Assembly: GCA_963758845.1 (NCBI GenBank)
Contig: CAVWWX010000002.1
Location: forward strand, 434,001-498,000
From: JBDTSW01 sp963758845
GTDB taxonomy: Bacteria; Actinomycetota; Thermoleophilia; Solirubrobacterales; 70-9
DNA: 64,000 nucleotides
Reading direction: 5' to 3'
Shown here: piece after piece, positions 1 through 7,342 of the stretch
How positions within the stretch are numbered: the first letter of the stretch is position 1
Layout: each line of letters opens with the position of its first letter
The notes under the pieces: generated by a model
Database searches by the model: none
What the model saw: only the letters and a program-made list of their open reading frames with translations
Told to the model about the DNA's origin: nothing
Translations under genes and position numbers: made by a program

Positions 1-861
1 TCGGTGGTCGTTGACCGACAGCTTCCAGGCGACGAAGCTCGCGATGGTTCGCCTGGTCTTGTCGTTCACTCCAACCGAGGTGTGATCGCCGAGCGATGCG
101 ATCCCCGAGGTCTGGGCGTTGTAGCCCTCCGTGTGGGCGCCGACCACGGACCTCCGCACGCCGCCCCCACGGCCCTCGTAGAGACGGCCGAACCGGTCGA
201 CCAGCGCGTTGTAGCCGATGTCGTCCCAGCCGTTGCCGTTGCGGTGATAGCGGCAGATCGCGAGCACGATTCCCTTCGCCTCGCCCCGCGTGTAGTCGTT
301 CGAGGTGACCGTGTGATGGACGGCGACCGCCTTGGTCACGCCGGTCGAGGGTTCGTCGCGCGGCGGGCATTCGCTCGCGCCCCAGCGCTCCCTGCCGATG
401 AACTCGGGCCTGGGCGCCTCGTCCTGTCCGCGCCGCGCGGCGGAAGGCTCGCCGCCGCCCGCGCGGGAGACGTCGACGAAGTGAAGGGAGCCGCGGGGCC
501 GCCAGCCCCGCGCCCGAAGCTGCGCCTCGTCAGCGCCACCCACGACGTAGAGCGGGTCGCCTCCGCCGATCTCGGCCCAGTCGGTCCAATCCTCGCCCGC
601 CTGGCGCGCCCGCACCTCGAGCGGCCGGGTCTCGCCCGCGAGGCCCACGGCCTCGAAGCTCCGCGGGGCCCCCACCACGGCGCTGCGGTGGGTCACCGGG
701 CCCTCGCCGGAGTGGCCTCCCTTCGCAACCACGCGCTCGACCCCGCTCAGCGGGCGCTCGAAGTCGACCGCTGTGGGAGCGGACGCTGAGGCGTGGGCCG
801 AGGCCCACAGGAACGGCGCGGCGACGGACAACGTCGCGAGATGTCGGGCCCTGCATCCCAA
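1..861 (-). CDS. N-acetylmuramoyl-L-alanine amidase, PGRP/amidase_2 family, secreted (3' end outside window)
   Basis: Reading the minus strand from a TTG at 861 gives an uninterrupted frame to the window edge, 287 codons without a stop. The first ~26 residues form a signal peptide (hydrophobic run then AHASA). A variable domain follows, and from about residue 154 a peptidoglycan-recognition domain begins with RERWGASE, then the paired histidines AVHHTVT (~183) and VGAHTEGYN (~241). Those histidines are the expected zinc ligands of amidase_2/PGRP enzymes, which cleave the lactyl-amide bond of peptidoglycan outside the membrane. It lies 49 bp downstream of the DUF3105 gene on the same strand. 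The start is uncertain: no clear SD is visible and upstream codons are also open. Confidence 0.8.
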   Translation of the reverse strand, partial: MGCRARHLATLSVAAPFLWASAHASASAPTAVDFERPLSGVERVVAKGGHSGEGPVTHRSAVVGAPRSFEAVGLAGETRPLEVRARQAGEDWTDWAEIGGGDPLYVVGGADEAQLRARGWRPRGSLHFVDVSRAGGGEPSAARRGQDEAPRPEFIGRERWGASECPPRDEPSTGVTKAVAVHHTVTSNDYTRGEAKGIVLAICRYHRNGNGWDDIGYNALVDRFGRLYEGRGGGVRRSVVGAHTEGYNAQTSGIASLGDHTSVGVNDKTRRTIASFVAWKLSVNDHR

Positions 862-910
862 CGCGGTGCCGAGGCTAGCGAGGGCCGGCGGCCCACGTGC
901 AATCGTGCGC

Positions 911-1666
911 TCAGCCGGTGACGATCGGGACGTCCTCCGGGCCCTGGCCCCGGTAGACGTCGCGGAAGTCCCTGATCGCGTCGAGCGTGGCGGCGCCCTC
1001 GTAGGTCTCGCAGCCCATCATCTGGGTCCACGCGGTGGCCGCCATGTCGTAGGGCATGTCCGCGTTGGGGAAGAAGAGGACCCCGGCCGGGTCGTCGTCG
1101 AAGACGCCCTTCAGCTCGAGCTGCTCGTCCTCGGAGAGGTCGGGCGAGTACTGGATATTGATGCGCCCGTGCTCCATCGCGTGGGTGGTGTACATGGTGT
1201 TGGGCTGCTCGATGTAGGCCCCGTCCGCCTGTTGCTCGGCGAAGTGGTCACCGGAGGTCGGCGGGTTCGTCTTGTACGGGAAGTCGTCTTCGAGCTCGAC
1301 GTGGGTGCTGCCCTCCTCGGGGAGGTCAAGCTGAAGCTCGCAGCCGGCCGCCTTGGCCGCGGCCTCGAGGTCGCCCTGCGCCAACGGGGGCGGCACGGTG
1401 CCCTCGCGGTCATCAACCGGTACCTCGTGGACGAGCCCGCTCTGCGCCTGGATGTGCGCCTCCTCGGGGAAGTCGGCGCTGGAGGCGCCGTCGCCTCCAC
1501 CCCCGCTGGAGAGCACGATCACAAGGCCGACGACGACCGCCAGGGTCAAGCCGCCGGCCACGATGTAGCCGGCCATCATCCGCCGCTGCGCGCTCGACGA
1601 CTCGCGCTGCTCGGCCGCCAGGCGCTCCGCACGCCGGCGCTCCTGCTCCTCCTTACGGGATGCCAT
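911..1666 (-). CDS. DUF3105 domain-containing membrane-anchored protein
   Basis: 251 aa from ATG. A highly charged cytoplasmic N-terminus (residues 1-29, many K/E/R) precedes one transmembrane helix (about 31-52), then a Gly-rich linker and an extracytoplasmic domain. The domain contains NPPTSGDHF and THAMEHG, motifs I associate with DUF3105, a family of unknown function common in Actinomycetota and Chloroflexota. Conserved His and two Cys suggest metal binding or a disulfide, but that is inference. It precedes the amidase gene on the same strand, so both may act at the cell envelope. Confidence 0.8.
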   Translation of the reverse strand: MASRKEEQERRRAERLAAEQRESSSAQRRMMAGYIVAGGLTLAVVVGLVIVLSSGGGGDGASSADFPEEAHIQAQSGLVHEVPVDDREGTVPPPLAQGDLEAAAKAAGCELQLDLPEEGSTHVELEDDFPYKTNPPTSGDHFAEQQADGAYIEQPNTMYTTHAMEHGRINIQYSPDLSEDEQLELKGVFDDDPAGVLFFPNADMPYDMAATAWTQMMGCETYEGAATLDAIRDFRDVYRGQGPEDVPIVTG

Positions 1667-1703
1667 GGGCCGGTGAGGCTAGAGGATCGAGGTTCAAGCG
1701 AAG

Positions 1704-2540
1704 TTAAGCGGCGGCGGCGCTGGCGCGCGGCTCGGCGGAGGAGTGAACCTCGTGCAGGAAGGCGGAGAGCTCGTCGTCAAGGCGCCCGGGGTTCAGCCGC
1801 CACTCGAGGATCGAGTTGGCGTCCACCAGGCGCGCCCCGGCCATCTCCTCGGCGACCATGTCGGCGTCGGAGAAGGGGTGAAGCGGGTCCGAGGGGTGCC
1901 CCACCACCAGGGCGGGCATCGCCAGGGCCTGGCGCTCATCGCGAGGCGGCGCGGTACGGCCGAACAGGATGCCCTCGAGCACCGCTCGCGAGGCGGCGGG
2001 GTCCTGGCGCAGCCAGTCGAGGCCCATGTCCACCAGCCCGACCGTGCGTGGGACGCGCCTGGCGCCGACGGCCAGCAGCTTCAGCACCGGCTCGCCGAAC
2101 CGGAGCATCACGAGCAGCGGCGTGAACAGCATGGCCGCGCCCAGCAGGGCGTTGTCGAGCACCGGCATCTCGATGAACAGGCCGCCGGCCCGCCGGGGAT
2201 GGCGGCTCGCGAACTCCAGGCCGACGTTGGCGCCAAGCGACGTGCCGCCGATCACGGGGGCGTCCAGTCCCAGGTGGTCGAGCAGCGCCAGCACCTGCTC
2301 GGCGAACGAGGTCATGTTGTAGAGGCGCGGGTCGACCGGGCGATCCGAGCGGCCGTGGCCCAGCAGGTCGACGGCGACCACACGGTTCCCGCGGGCGGCC
2401 AGCTCGGGGCCGAGCCGCTCGTACATGCGCCGGTTCATCAGCAGTCCGTGGACGAGGACGATCACATTGTCGCCCTCGCCGTAGACGTCGTAGGTCAGCC
2501 GGTGTCCGGCGTAGCGGAACGATCCCTCGAGCGGAGCCAT
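1704..2540 (-). CDS. alpha/beta hydrolase, catalytic histidine not at the usual place
   Basis: 278 aa from ATG. N-terminal VHGLLMNRRMY gives the oxyanion-hole strand (HG), VDLLGHGRSDRP follows, and GGTSLGANVG is a G-x-S-x-G nucleophile elbow at about residue 100. A candidate acid lies in HPSDPLHPF. The usual C-terminal G-x-x-H segment is replaced by ANSILEWRLNPG, with no histidine, so either the triad is unusual or the enzyme is not a classical hydrolase. A perfect palindrome sits 16 bp upstream of the start. Substrate unknown. Confidence 0.8.
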   Translation of the reverse strand: MAPLEGSFRYAGHRLTYDVYGEGDNVIVLVHGLLMNRRMYERLGPELAARGNRVVAVDLLGHGRSDRPVDPRLYNMTSFAEQVLALLDHLGLDAPVIGGTSLGANVGLEFASRHPRRAGGLFIEMPVLDNALLGAAMLFTPLLVMLRFGEPVLKLLAVGARRVPRTVGLVDMGLDWLRQDPAASRAVLEGILFGRTAPPRDERQALAMPALVVGHPSDPLHPFSDADMVAEEMAGARLVDANSILEWRLNPGRLDDELSAFLHEVHSSAEPRASAAAA

Positions 2541-2555
2541 GGCGGGGCATTCTAG

Positions 2556-2578
2556 GTCGACACACAGAGTGTGTCGAC
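2556..2578. promoter_or_regulatory. perfect inverted repeat, candidate operator upstream of the alpha/beta hydrolase
   Basis: Ten-base arms GTCGACACAC and GTGTGTCGAC flank AGA. The site begins 16 bp upstream of the ATG at 2540 (minus) and lies in the gap to metF. The arm length and short odd spacer suit a dimeric repressor; it has no T-tract, so a terminator is less likely. The regulator is not identifiable from the window. Confidence 0.55.
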
Positions 2579-2590
2579 AGTGGCATGTAA

Positions 2591-2607
2591 GGCGGGCGAA
2601 GCCCGCC
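2591..2607 (-). terminator. GC-rich hairpin downstream of metF
   Basis: Seven-base perfect arms GGCGGGC/GCCCGCC with loop GAA, 15 bp past the metF stop on the minus strand. There is only a weak TTA after the stem, so termination is plausible but not strong. Confidence 0.35.
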
Positions 2608-2621
2608 GCATGTTGATCCGT

Positions 2622-3527
2622 CTAGGTCGCCGCGGCGGCGGGTTGCGCCCGTTCCCACGGCCGCGACGCCCGCAGAGCGCTGAGGACGGCGCGCACCCCG
2701 GGGGCGCGGTTGAGCGCGTAGAAGTGGATCCCCGGCGCGCCTCCGGCGAGGAGCTCGTCGCACTGGCGCGCCGCGTAGGCCACGCCCAGGAGGGCCTCGG
2801 CCTCCTCATCGCCGCCCAGGTCCCGCATCGCCCCGTCCAGCTTGGCCGGGATCGAGGCGTCGCAGAGCTTGCAGATGCGCGCCACCTGCCCGTAGGACGC
2901 GATTGGGATCACGCCCGGGATGATCGGTACGTCGATGCCGTGCTCACGCGCGGCGGCCACGAAGTCCCAGTAGACGTTGTTGTCGAAGAACAGCTGGGTG
3001 ATCAGGAAGCTGGCACCCGCATCCACCTTCGTCTTCAGGTAGCGCAGGTCGGCGTCGAGGCTCTCGGCCTCGGGATGCACCTCGGGGAAGCAGGCGCCGC
3101 CGATGGCGAAGCCATGGCGCTCCCGGATGAAGCCGGTCAGCTCGGCCGCGCTCGCCAGGCCGCCATCGTGCTGGACGAACGACTCCTGGCCCCGCGGGGG
3201 ATCGCCGCGAAGGGCGAGGACGTTGTCGACCCCGATCGCGGCGAACCGCTCGAGGATCGCCGTCAGGCCCTCGCGGGTCTCGCCCACGCAACTCAGGTGG
3301 GCCATCACCTCGATGCCGTGTTGCTCGTGGATCCGGCGGGCGATCTCGACGGTGCCGTCGCGGGTGGCGCCGCCGGCGCCGTAGGTGACCGAGACGTAGT
3401 CGGGCTCGAGCGGCTTCAGGGCCGCGACGGTCTCGAACAGCGCGTCCATGCCCTCCGGCGTCTTCGGCGGGAAGAACTCGAACGAGAACACGGGCCGGTC
3501 GGCGCCTAGGAGCTCGTCGACTCGCAT
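2622..3527 (-). CDS. metF: methylenetetrahydrofolate reductase
   Basis: 301 aa from the ATG at 3527; the frame stays open further upstream but family alignment begins with the short N-terminus and FSFEFFPPKT, the MTHFR signature. Further hallmarks are SVTYGAGG, HLSCVGETR, LALRGDPP, ITQLFFDN and PGVIPI. The TIM-barrel flavoenzyme reduces 5,10-methylene-THF to 5-methyl-THF for methionine synthesis in the cytoplasm. Length is normal for bacterial MetF (about 290-310). A frameshifted homocysteine methyltransferase lies at 9636-10578, though not in an operon with it. Confidence 0.95.
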   Translation of the reverse strand: MRVDELLGADRPVFSFEFFPPKTPEGMDALFETVAALKPLEPDYVSVTYGAGGATRDGTVEIARRIHEQHGIEVMAHLSCVGETREGLTAILERFAAIGVDNVLALRGDPPRGQESFVQHDGGLASAAELTGFIRERHGFAIGGACFPEVHPEAESLDADLRYLKTKVDAGASFLITQLFFDNNVYWDFVAAAREHGIDVPIIPGVIPIASYGQVARICKLCDASIPAKLDGAMRDLGGDEEAEALLGVAYAARQCDELLAGGAPGIHFYALNRAPGVRAVLSALRASRPWERAQPAAAAT

Positions 3528-3570
3528 GGGCCGGAATGGTAGAGGCGCTGCCTGCGGGCGCCCTACCTGC

Positions 3571-4953
3571 TCACGTGGCGAGCCTAGACGCCGTGGCGAG
3601 ATCAGGCGCCACACCCAGGCGGACGTCTCCTCCCTCGCAGGCGAGCACGGCGCTGCGCCCAGGCTCGGTGAACTCGAGCTTGACCGGGCTCTCCCCGGCG
3701 GCGGCCGTCGCCTGCGGCCAGCCGGCGCGATACCAGGCGCCGATCGCGCCGCACAGGACGTCGGTGCCTCGCTGCTGGGCAAGCGCGATCGCCAGCGCCC
3801 GCTCTTCGCCGTTTGCCCAGAGCTCCAGCTCGCCGCCGGCCCAGGCGGCCACCGCCCCACGGGGCGTCGGCAGGCTCGCGGCGGGGTCGCCTCCGGGAGC
3901 GTGGAACAGCCACTCCAGCTCGGCGGCCCCCAACTCGCGGCGGCTCACCTGTTCCCATCCCGCCCCGGGGGACGGGGGCAGCCGGACCGGGACCGGCTCG
4001 GCCCGCCCGTAGCGCTCGGGGAACAGGACCTGGTCGGTCGCGGGCGGCGGCTTCTCGTACAGCTGGTCGACGGCCTTCCAGCCGCCCGCGACCCAGCGGT
4101 GGCAGGCGAGGCGCAAGCCCTCCAGGTAGGGGAACAGGAGCGAGCGCTGGACGTAGTCGGGCAGCGCCCCGAACTGGGCCTCGCCCGGGACGTTCTCGCC
4201 CAGCGAGAGCTGGTCGGTGAGGTCCACGTAGGCGAGGGCGTAGCGCTCCATCACCAGCGTCGCGTCGCCCTCGACCACCGCGGTATAGGCGAGCTCGCGA
4301 TCGACCTCCTCGGGCTCGCCGACGCGGTCGGGGATGCCCAGCGCCTGGTCGGCGAGCGCGTGCTCCAGCTCGTGGGCGAGGGTGATCAGCTCCTCGGCGC
4401 CGATGTCCTCGCCCTCGTCCGAGATCGCCTGCACCAGCAACTCCCGGGTCTTGGTGTCGTAGAGCCCCGCCACCTGCGAGGCGAACGCGTCGGTGGTGAT
4501 CTCCTGCAGGTCCCCCTCCGGCGGGATCGCGCCCAGCTCCTGAAGCACCTCGCCCTCCTTGCGCACCTGCCCCGCCGGCAGCTCCTCATCGATCAGCCGG
4601 ACGAGCTCCTCGCGCAGCTCCTCGGCCTCGAGGAAACTGGCGTCGACGGCCTCGTCGAACCGCAGGTCGCGGATGCGCTCGACCCGGCCCGAGACCTGCG
4701 CGACGACGGCTTCGAGGTCGGACGGATCCACGTCCTGGGCGTCCTTGGGCTGGACCCGGCCGAAGCAATCGACGAAGACGGGATCGAAGTCGGCGAGGAA
4801 GTCGTCGACTGGGTCGGGCGCCGCGGCCTGCGCCGGGGCGAGCGTGTCGGCGGACGGCTTGGGATCGACGAAGAGGGCGAGCGCCACGCCCACGGCCGCG
4901 ACCAGCAGGATCAGCGGAAGGTCCGGTCGGCGCACGGCGGCAAGATGGCACAC
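3571..4953 (-). CDS. membrane-anchored protein with HExxH zinc-metallopeptidase motif
   Basis: 460 aa. A hydrophobic segment at about residues 11-30 is a signal anchor, and the rest is predicted extracytoplasmic, acidic and alpha-helical. Near residue 195 ITLAHELEHALADQ contains HELEH, the HExxH zinc-binding motif of gluzincin-like metallopeptidases; a downstream glutamate ligand cannot be assigned with confidence. The start ATG at 4953 lies 39 bp from the divergent phosphatidyltransferase gene, so the two probably share a promoter region. I do not recognise a named family. Confidence 0.7.
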   Translation of the reverse strand: MCHLAAVRRPDLPLILLVAAVGVALALFVDPKPSADTLAPAQAAAPDPVDDFLADFDPVFVDCFGRVQPKDAQDVDPSDLEAVVAQVSGRVERIRDLRFDEAVDASFLEAEELREELVRLIDEELPAGQVRKEGEVLQELGAIPPEGDLQEITTDAFASQVAGLYDTKTRELLVQAISDEGEDIGAEELITLAHELEHALADQALGIPDRVGEPEEVDRELAYTAVVEGDATLVMERYALAYVDLTDQLSLGENVPGEAQFGALPDYVQRSLLFPYLEGLRLACHRWVAGGWKAVDQLYEKPPPATDQVLFPERYGRAEPVPVRLPPSPGAGWEQVSRRELGAAELEWLFHAPGGDPAASLPTPRGAVAAWAGGELELWANGEERALAIALAQQRGTDVLCGAIGAWYRAGWPQATAAAGESPVKLEFTEPGRSAVLACEGGDVRLGVAPDLATASRLAT

Positions 4954-4992
4954 CGAAGAAACCGGCGGCCGCGGATCGGGTAGTCCTCAGCG

Positions 4993-5691
4993 ATGGCGGA
5001 CGCCGACACCAGCGCCGTCGAGGCGACCCGCGAGCCCAACTTCCTGCTGGCGAAGCCCGAGAAGCGCCTACTGCGATCGATCGCGGCGAGGCTGCCCCGC
5101 TGGATCCTGCCCGACGACCTGACCCTCCTGGGGATCGCCGCGTCGCTTGGGATCTGCGCTGCCTACCAGCTCTCGAACGAGTCGAGCGCGTGGCTATGGG
5201 CGGCGAGCGCTCTGCTGATCGTGCAGTGGCTGGGAGACAGCCTGGACGGGACCCTGGCTCGCGTGCGCCGGATCGAACGCCCGCGCTACGGCTACTACGT
5301 GGATCACTTCGTCGATGCGATCTCGACGGCGGCGATCGGGATCGGCCTGGGCCTCTCGCCCTACATGCTCCTCTCGGTGGGCACGCTGATCGTGGTGGCC
5401 TACCTGATCCTGTCGATCAACGTCTACCTCGAGAGCCAGGCCTTCGGGCGGTTCTCGATCGGCTACGGGTTGATCGGGCCGACCGAGATGAGGCTGATCC
5501 TGATCGCCCTCAACACCGCCCTCGTGCTGGGCGGAGGGCTGGACTTCACGCTCGCAGAGGTCGACCTGACGGTGCTGGACGTGATCGGGCTGACGATCGC
5601 CGGTGGCATGATCGTGCTGCTCGTGGGCAGGGCTCTTCGCAACCTCCGCGAGCTCGCGGAGGCCGAGCCGGCGGCTTCGAGACGCGGTTAG
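4993..5691 (+). CDS. CDP-alcohol phosphatidyltransferase family protein
   Basis: 232 aa with about six transmembrane helices. The catalytic signature starts at GDSLDGTLARVRR and continues to GYYVDHFVD: the DG-x2-AR...G-x3-D-x3-D motif, here with nine residues between AR and G rather than the usual eight. Family members transfer a phosphatidyl group from CDP-diacylglycerol to an alcohol (inositol phosphate, glycerol phosphate and others) in the membrane. The acceptor cannot be told from sequence. A strong terminator follows at 5700-5732. Confidence 0.88.
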   Translation: MADADTSAVEATREPNFLLAKPEKRLLRSIAARLPRWILPDDLTLLGIAASLGICAAYQLSNESSAWLWAASALLIVQWLGDSLDGTLARVRRIERPRYGYYVDHFVDAISTAAIGIGLGLSPYMLLSVGTLIVVAYLILSINVYLESQAFGRFSIGYGLIGPTEMRLILIALNTALVLGGGLDFTLAEVDLTVLDVIGLTIAGGMIVLLVGRALRNLRELAEAEPAASRRG

Positions 5692-5699
5692 CGCCGCAA

Positions 5700-5732
5700 T
5701 CGCCCCATTCGACGGCCTTGGGGCGACTTTTT
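5700..5732 (+). terminator. intrinsic terminator of the phosphatidyltransferase gene
   Basis: Eight-base perfect stem TCGCCCCA/TGGGGCGA, 11-base loop, followed by CTTTTT. It begins 9 bp after the stop codon at 5691. Confidence 0.85.
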
Positions 5733-6159
5733 CGCGGATATTGCGGGAACACGGCTTGCAGCCCGAGGGCGATGGGTCTAGGGTCGTTATTGCAACCGGG
5801 AGAGAGAGGAACCGCGAAGCCAGCGGGCTCCGATCTCGAAGGTGACGAAGAGGCTTATTTCGCGCGAAGGCTACGCGCGAGGCAGGCAAGACCGTCACCC
5901 CCGGTCGCGTTTATTTGGGGGGCCGTTCACACCACCGTGCGCCACCGTCCGGGGCCAGCCCTACCTTCCGCCATGCGGCGATGCCGTCGGCCCCGGGAGT
6001 CCTGCCACCCCCTTGGCCGCGCGACCGGGGCGCATCAGTCAGGGAGCAGGGCGCCAAGGGCCGTCACCCCGGAAAGGCCCGCGGCTAGCCCGCCCGCTCC
6101 CATCGCGGCGACCGTGCCTTCGCCGGCCTGCGGAGTTGAGTTCATCTAGGTTCAGCGCC
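5733..6159. other. 427-bp intergenic stretch without a recognised gene
   Basis: No ORF with convincing protein character was found. It contains a perfect seven-base hairpin TCGCGCG/CGCGCGA (5860-5880) and AT-richer patches (TTATTGC near 5789, TTTATTT near 5910) that could be promoter or leader. I compared it by eye with TPP, cobalamin, c-di-GMP and c-di-AMP riboswitch cores and did not find one. It may be a structured leader of the winged-helix gene, but nothing proves it. Confidence 0.4.
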
Positions 6160-7215
6160 ATGGCCGAACGGGTCCTCAGCGAGCTCGAGCTGAACCGCGC
6201 GCTCCTCGCGCGCCAGCTCCTGCTCGAGCGCGGCAAGGGCTCGATCGCGAAGACGCTCGAGCGGATGGGCGGACTGCAGGCCCAATACGCCCCCTCGATG
6301 TACATCGGTCTGTGGTCGCGGATCGAGGGCTTCGAGCGCGACTCCCTGACGCGGGCGCTCGAACGCCGGTCGGTGGTCCAGGGAACGCTTCTGCGCGCGA
6401 CGATCCACCTCGTCTCCAAGCACGACTACTGGCCCTGGGAGGTGGCCGTTCGCGAAGCGCGGCGGGCGGGGTGGGGCCGCACGCCGTGGCGAAAGGAGGT
6501 GCCCCCGCGCCAGCTGGCGGCGGCGGCGCGCAGCCTCGAGAAGCGTTTCGCCGGGCGGGAGTTCGAGCGGACCGAGCTGAACGAGGCGCTCGAGGGCCGA
6601 CAGCCGCGCGTGAGCGTCTGGCGCAACGGGGCCACCTTGTGGTTGGACCTGGTGCGGGTGCCGCCTTCGGGCACCTGGGAGCGCCGGCGGGCCGACCGCT
6701 ACGCCTTCGCCGCCGACTGGGTCGGCCCCGAGGACGCGAGCGAGCCGGACGGGGTCGAGCTGCTCGTACGCCGCTACCTGGCCGCGTTCGGGCCCTCGAC
6801 CGAGGCCGAGGTGGCGGACTGGGCGGGCCTGGGCCGCGAGCGGATAGCGCCCGTCCTGGCCAAGGTGGGCGGCCGGCGCTTCCGCGCCGAGGACGGCGCC
6901 GAGCTGTTCGACGTGGGGCGCGCGCCGCTGCCCGCCCCCGATACCCCCGCGCCCGTGCGCTTCCTGCCCACCTGGGACGCGACCCTCCTGGTCCACGCAA
7001 GGCGAACGCAGATCCTCCCCGAGGAGCACCGCTCGAAGGTGTTCAGCGTGAAGACGCCGCAGTCGGTCCCGACCTTCCTGGTCGACGGCCGCGTCGCCGG
7101 GACCTGGAAGTTCGACAAGGGCAAGGTCGCCACGAAGCCATTCGGCCGCCTCGACGCCGCGAGCAAGCGCGAGCTCAAGGCCGAGGCGGACCGCCTTGCC
7201 GAGTTCCACTCCTAG
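6160..7215 (+). CDS. winged helix DNA-binding domain-containing protein (HTH_42/AlkX-like)
   Basis: 351 aa from ATG 6160; the frame is open upstream but the family begins close to this methionine. The sequence resembles the HTH_42 family: RQLLLERGKGSI at the start, LERMGGLQAQYAPSMYIGLWSRIEGF, the TLLRATIHLVSKHDYW strand and a C-terminal PTWDATLLVHARR with GTWKFDKG. Members are repeats of winged-helix domains; some relatives are DNA glycosylases (AlkX/YcaQ type) acting on damaged or crosslinked DNA, but most are uncharacterised. It heads a plus-strand run of genes through 10578. Confidence 0.8.
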   Translation: MAERVLSELELNRALLARQLLLERGKGSIAKTLERMGGLQAQYAPSMYIGLWSRIEGFERDSLTRALERRSVVQGTLLRATIHLVSKHDYWPWEVAVREARRAGWGRTPWRKEVPPRQLAAAARSLEKRFAGREFERTELNEALEGRQPRVSVWRNGATLWLDLVRVPPSGTWERRRADRYAFAADWVGPEDASEPDGVELLVRRYLAAFGPSTEAEVADWAGLGRERIAPVLAKVGGRRFRAEDGAELFDVGRAPLPAPDTPAPVRFLPTWDATLLVHARRTQILPEEHRSKVFSVKTPQSVPTFLVDGRVAGTWKFDKGKVATKPFGRLDAASKRELKAEADRLAEFHS

Positions 7216-7227
7216 ACTGCGCCGGCG

Positions 7228-7323
7228 ATGGAGCTGTGCTCGAGCATGTGGGCGCTCTTGGCCGTCGAGATCGCGGGCACCGCGGTGCTCGTCGCCGGGT
7301 TCGTCGAAGCCCGCCTCCTGTAG
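7228..7323 (+). CDS. possible 31-aa single-helix membrane peptide
   Basis: An ATG 12 bp after the winged-helix stop opens a 31-codon frame ending at TAG 7321-7323. After a short polar start (MELCSSMW) it is almost entirely hydrophobic (LLAVEIAGTAVLVAGF) and ends EARLL. It fits neatly in the gap before the next gene, but no homolog is known to me and no strong SD is visible. A chance ORF cannot be excluded. Confidence 0.3.
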   Translation: MELCSSMWALLAVEIAGTAVLVAGFVEARLL

Positions 7324-7342
7324 CGGCTACTAGGCTGGAGCG

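Noticed and set aside
4..789. Plus-strand frame at the left edge
   Set aside because: The opposite strand encodes a clear PGRP amidase, and the plus frame has only low-complexity shadow sequence.
2571..3509. Long plus-strand frame opposite metF
   Set aside because: It has no signature sequence and mirrors the codon bias of metF on the other strand; the same applies to the long frames opposite most high-GC genes.
5733..6159. Known riboswitch upstream of the winged-helix gene
   Set aside because: By eye no TPP, cobalamin, c-di-GMP or c-di-AMP core is present; kept only as an unexplained stretch.
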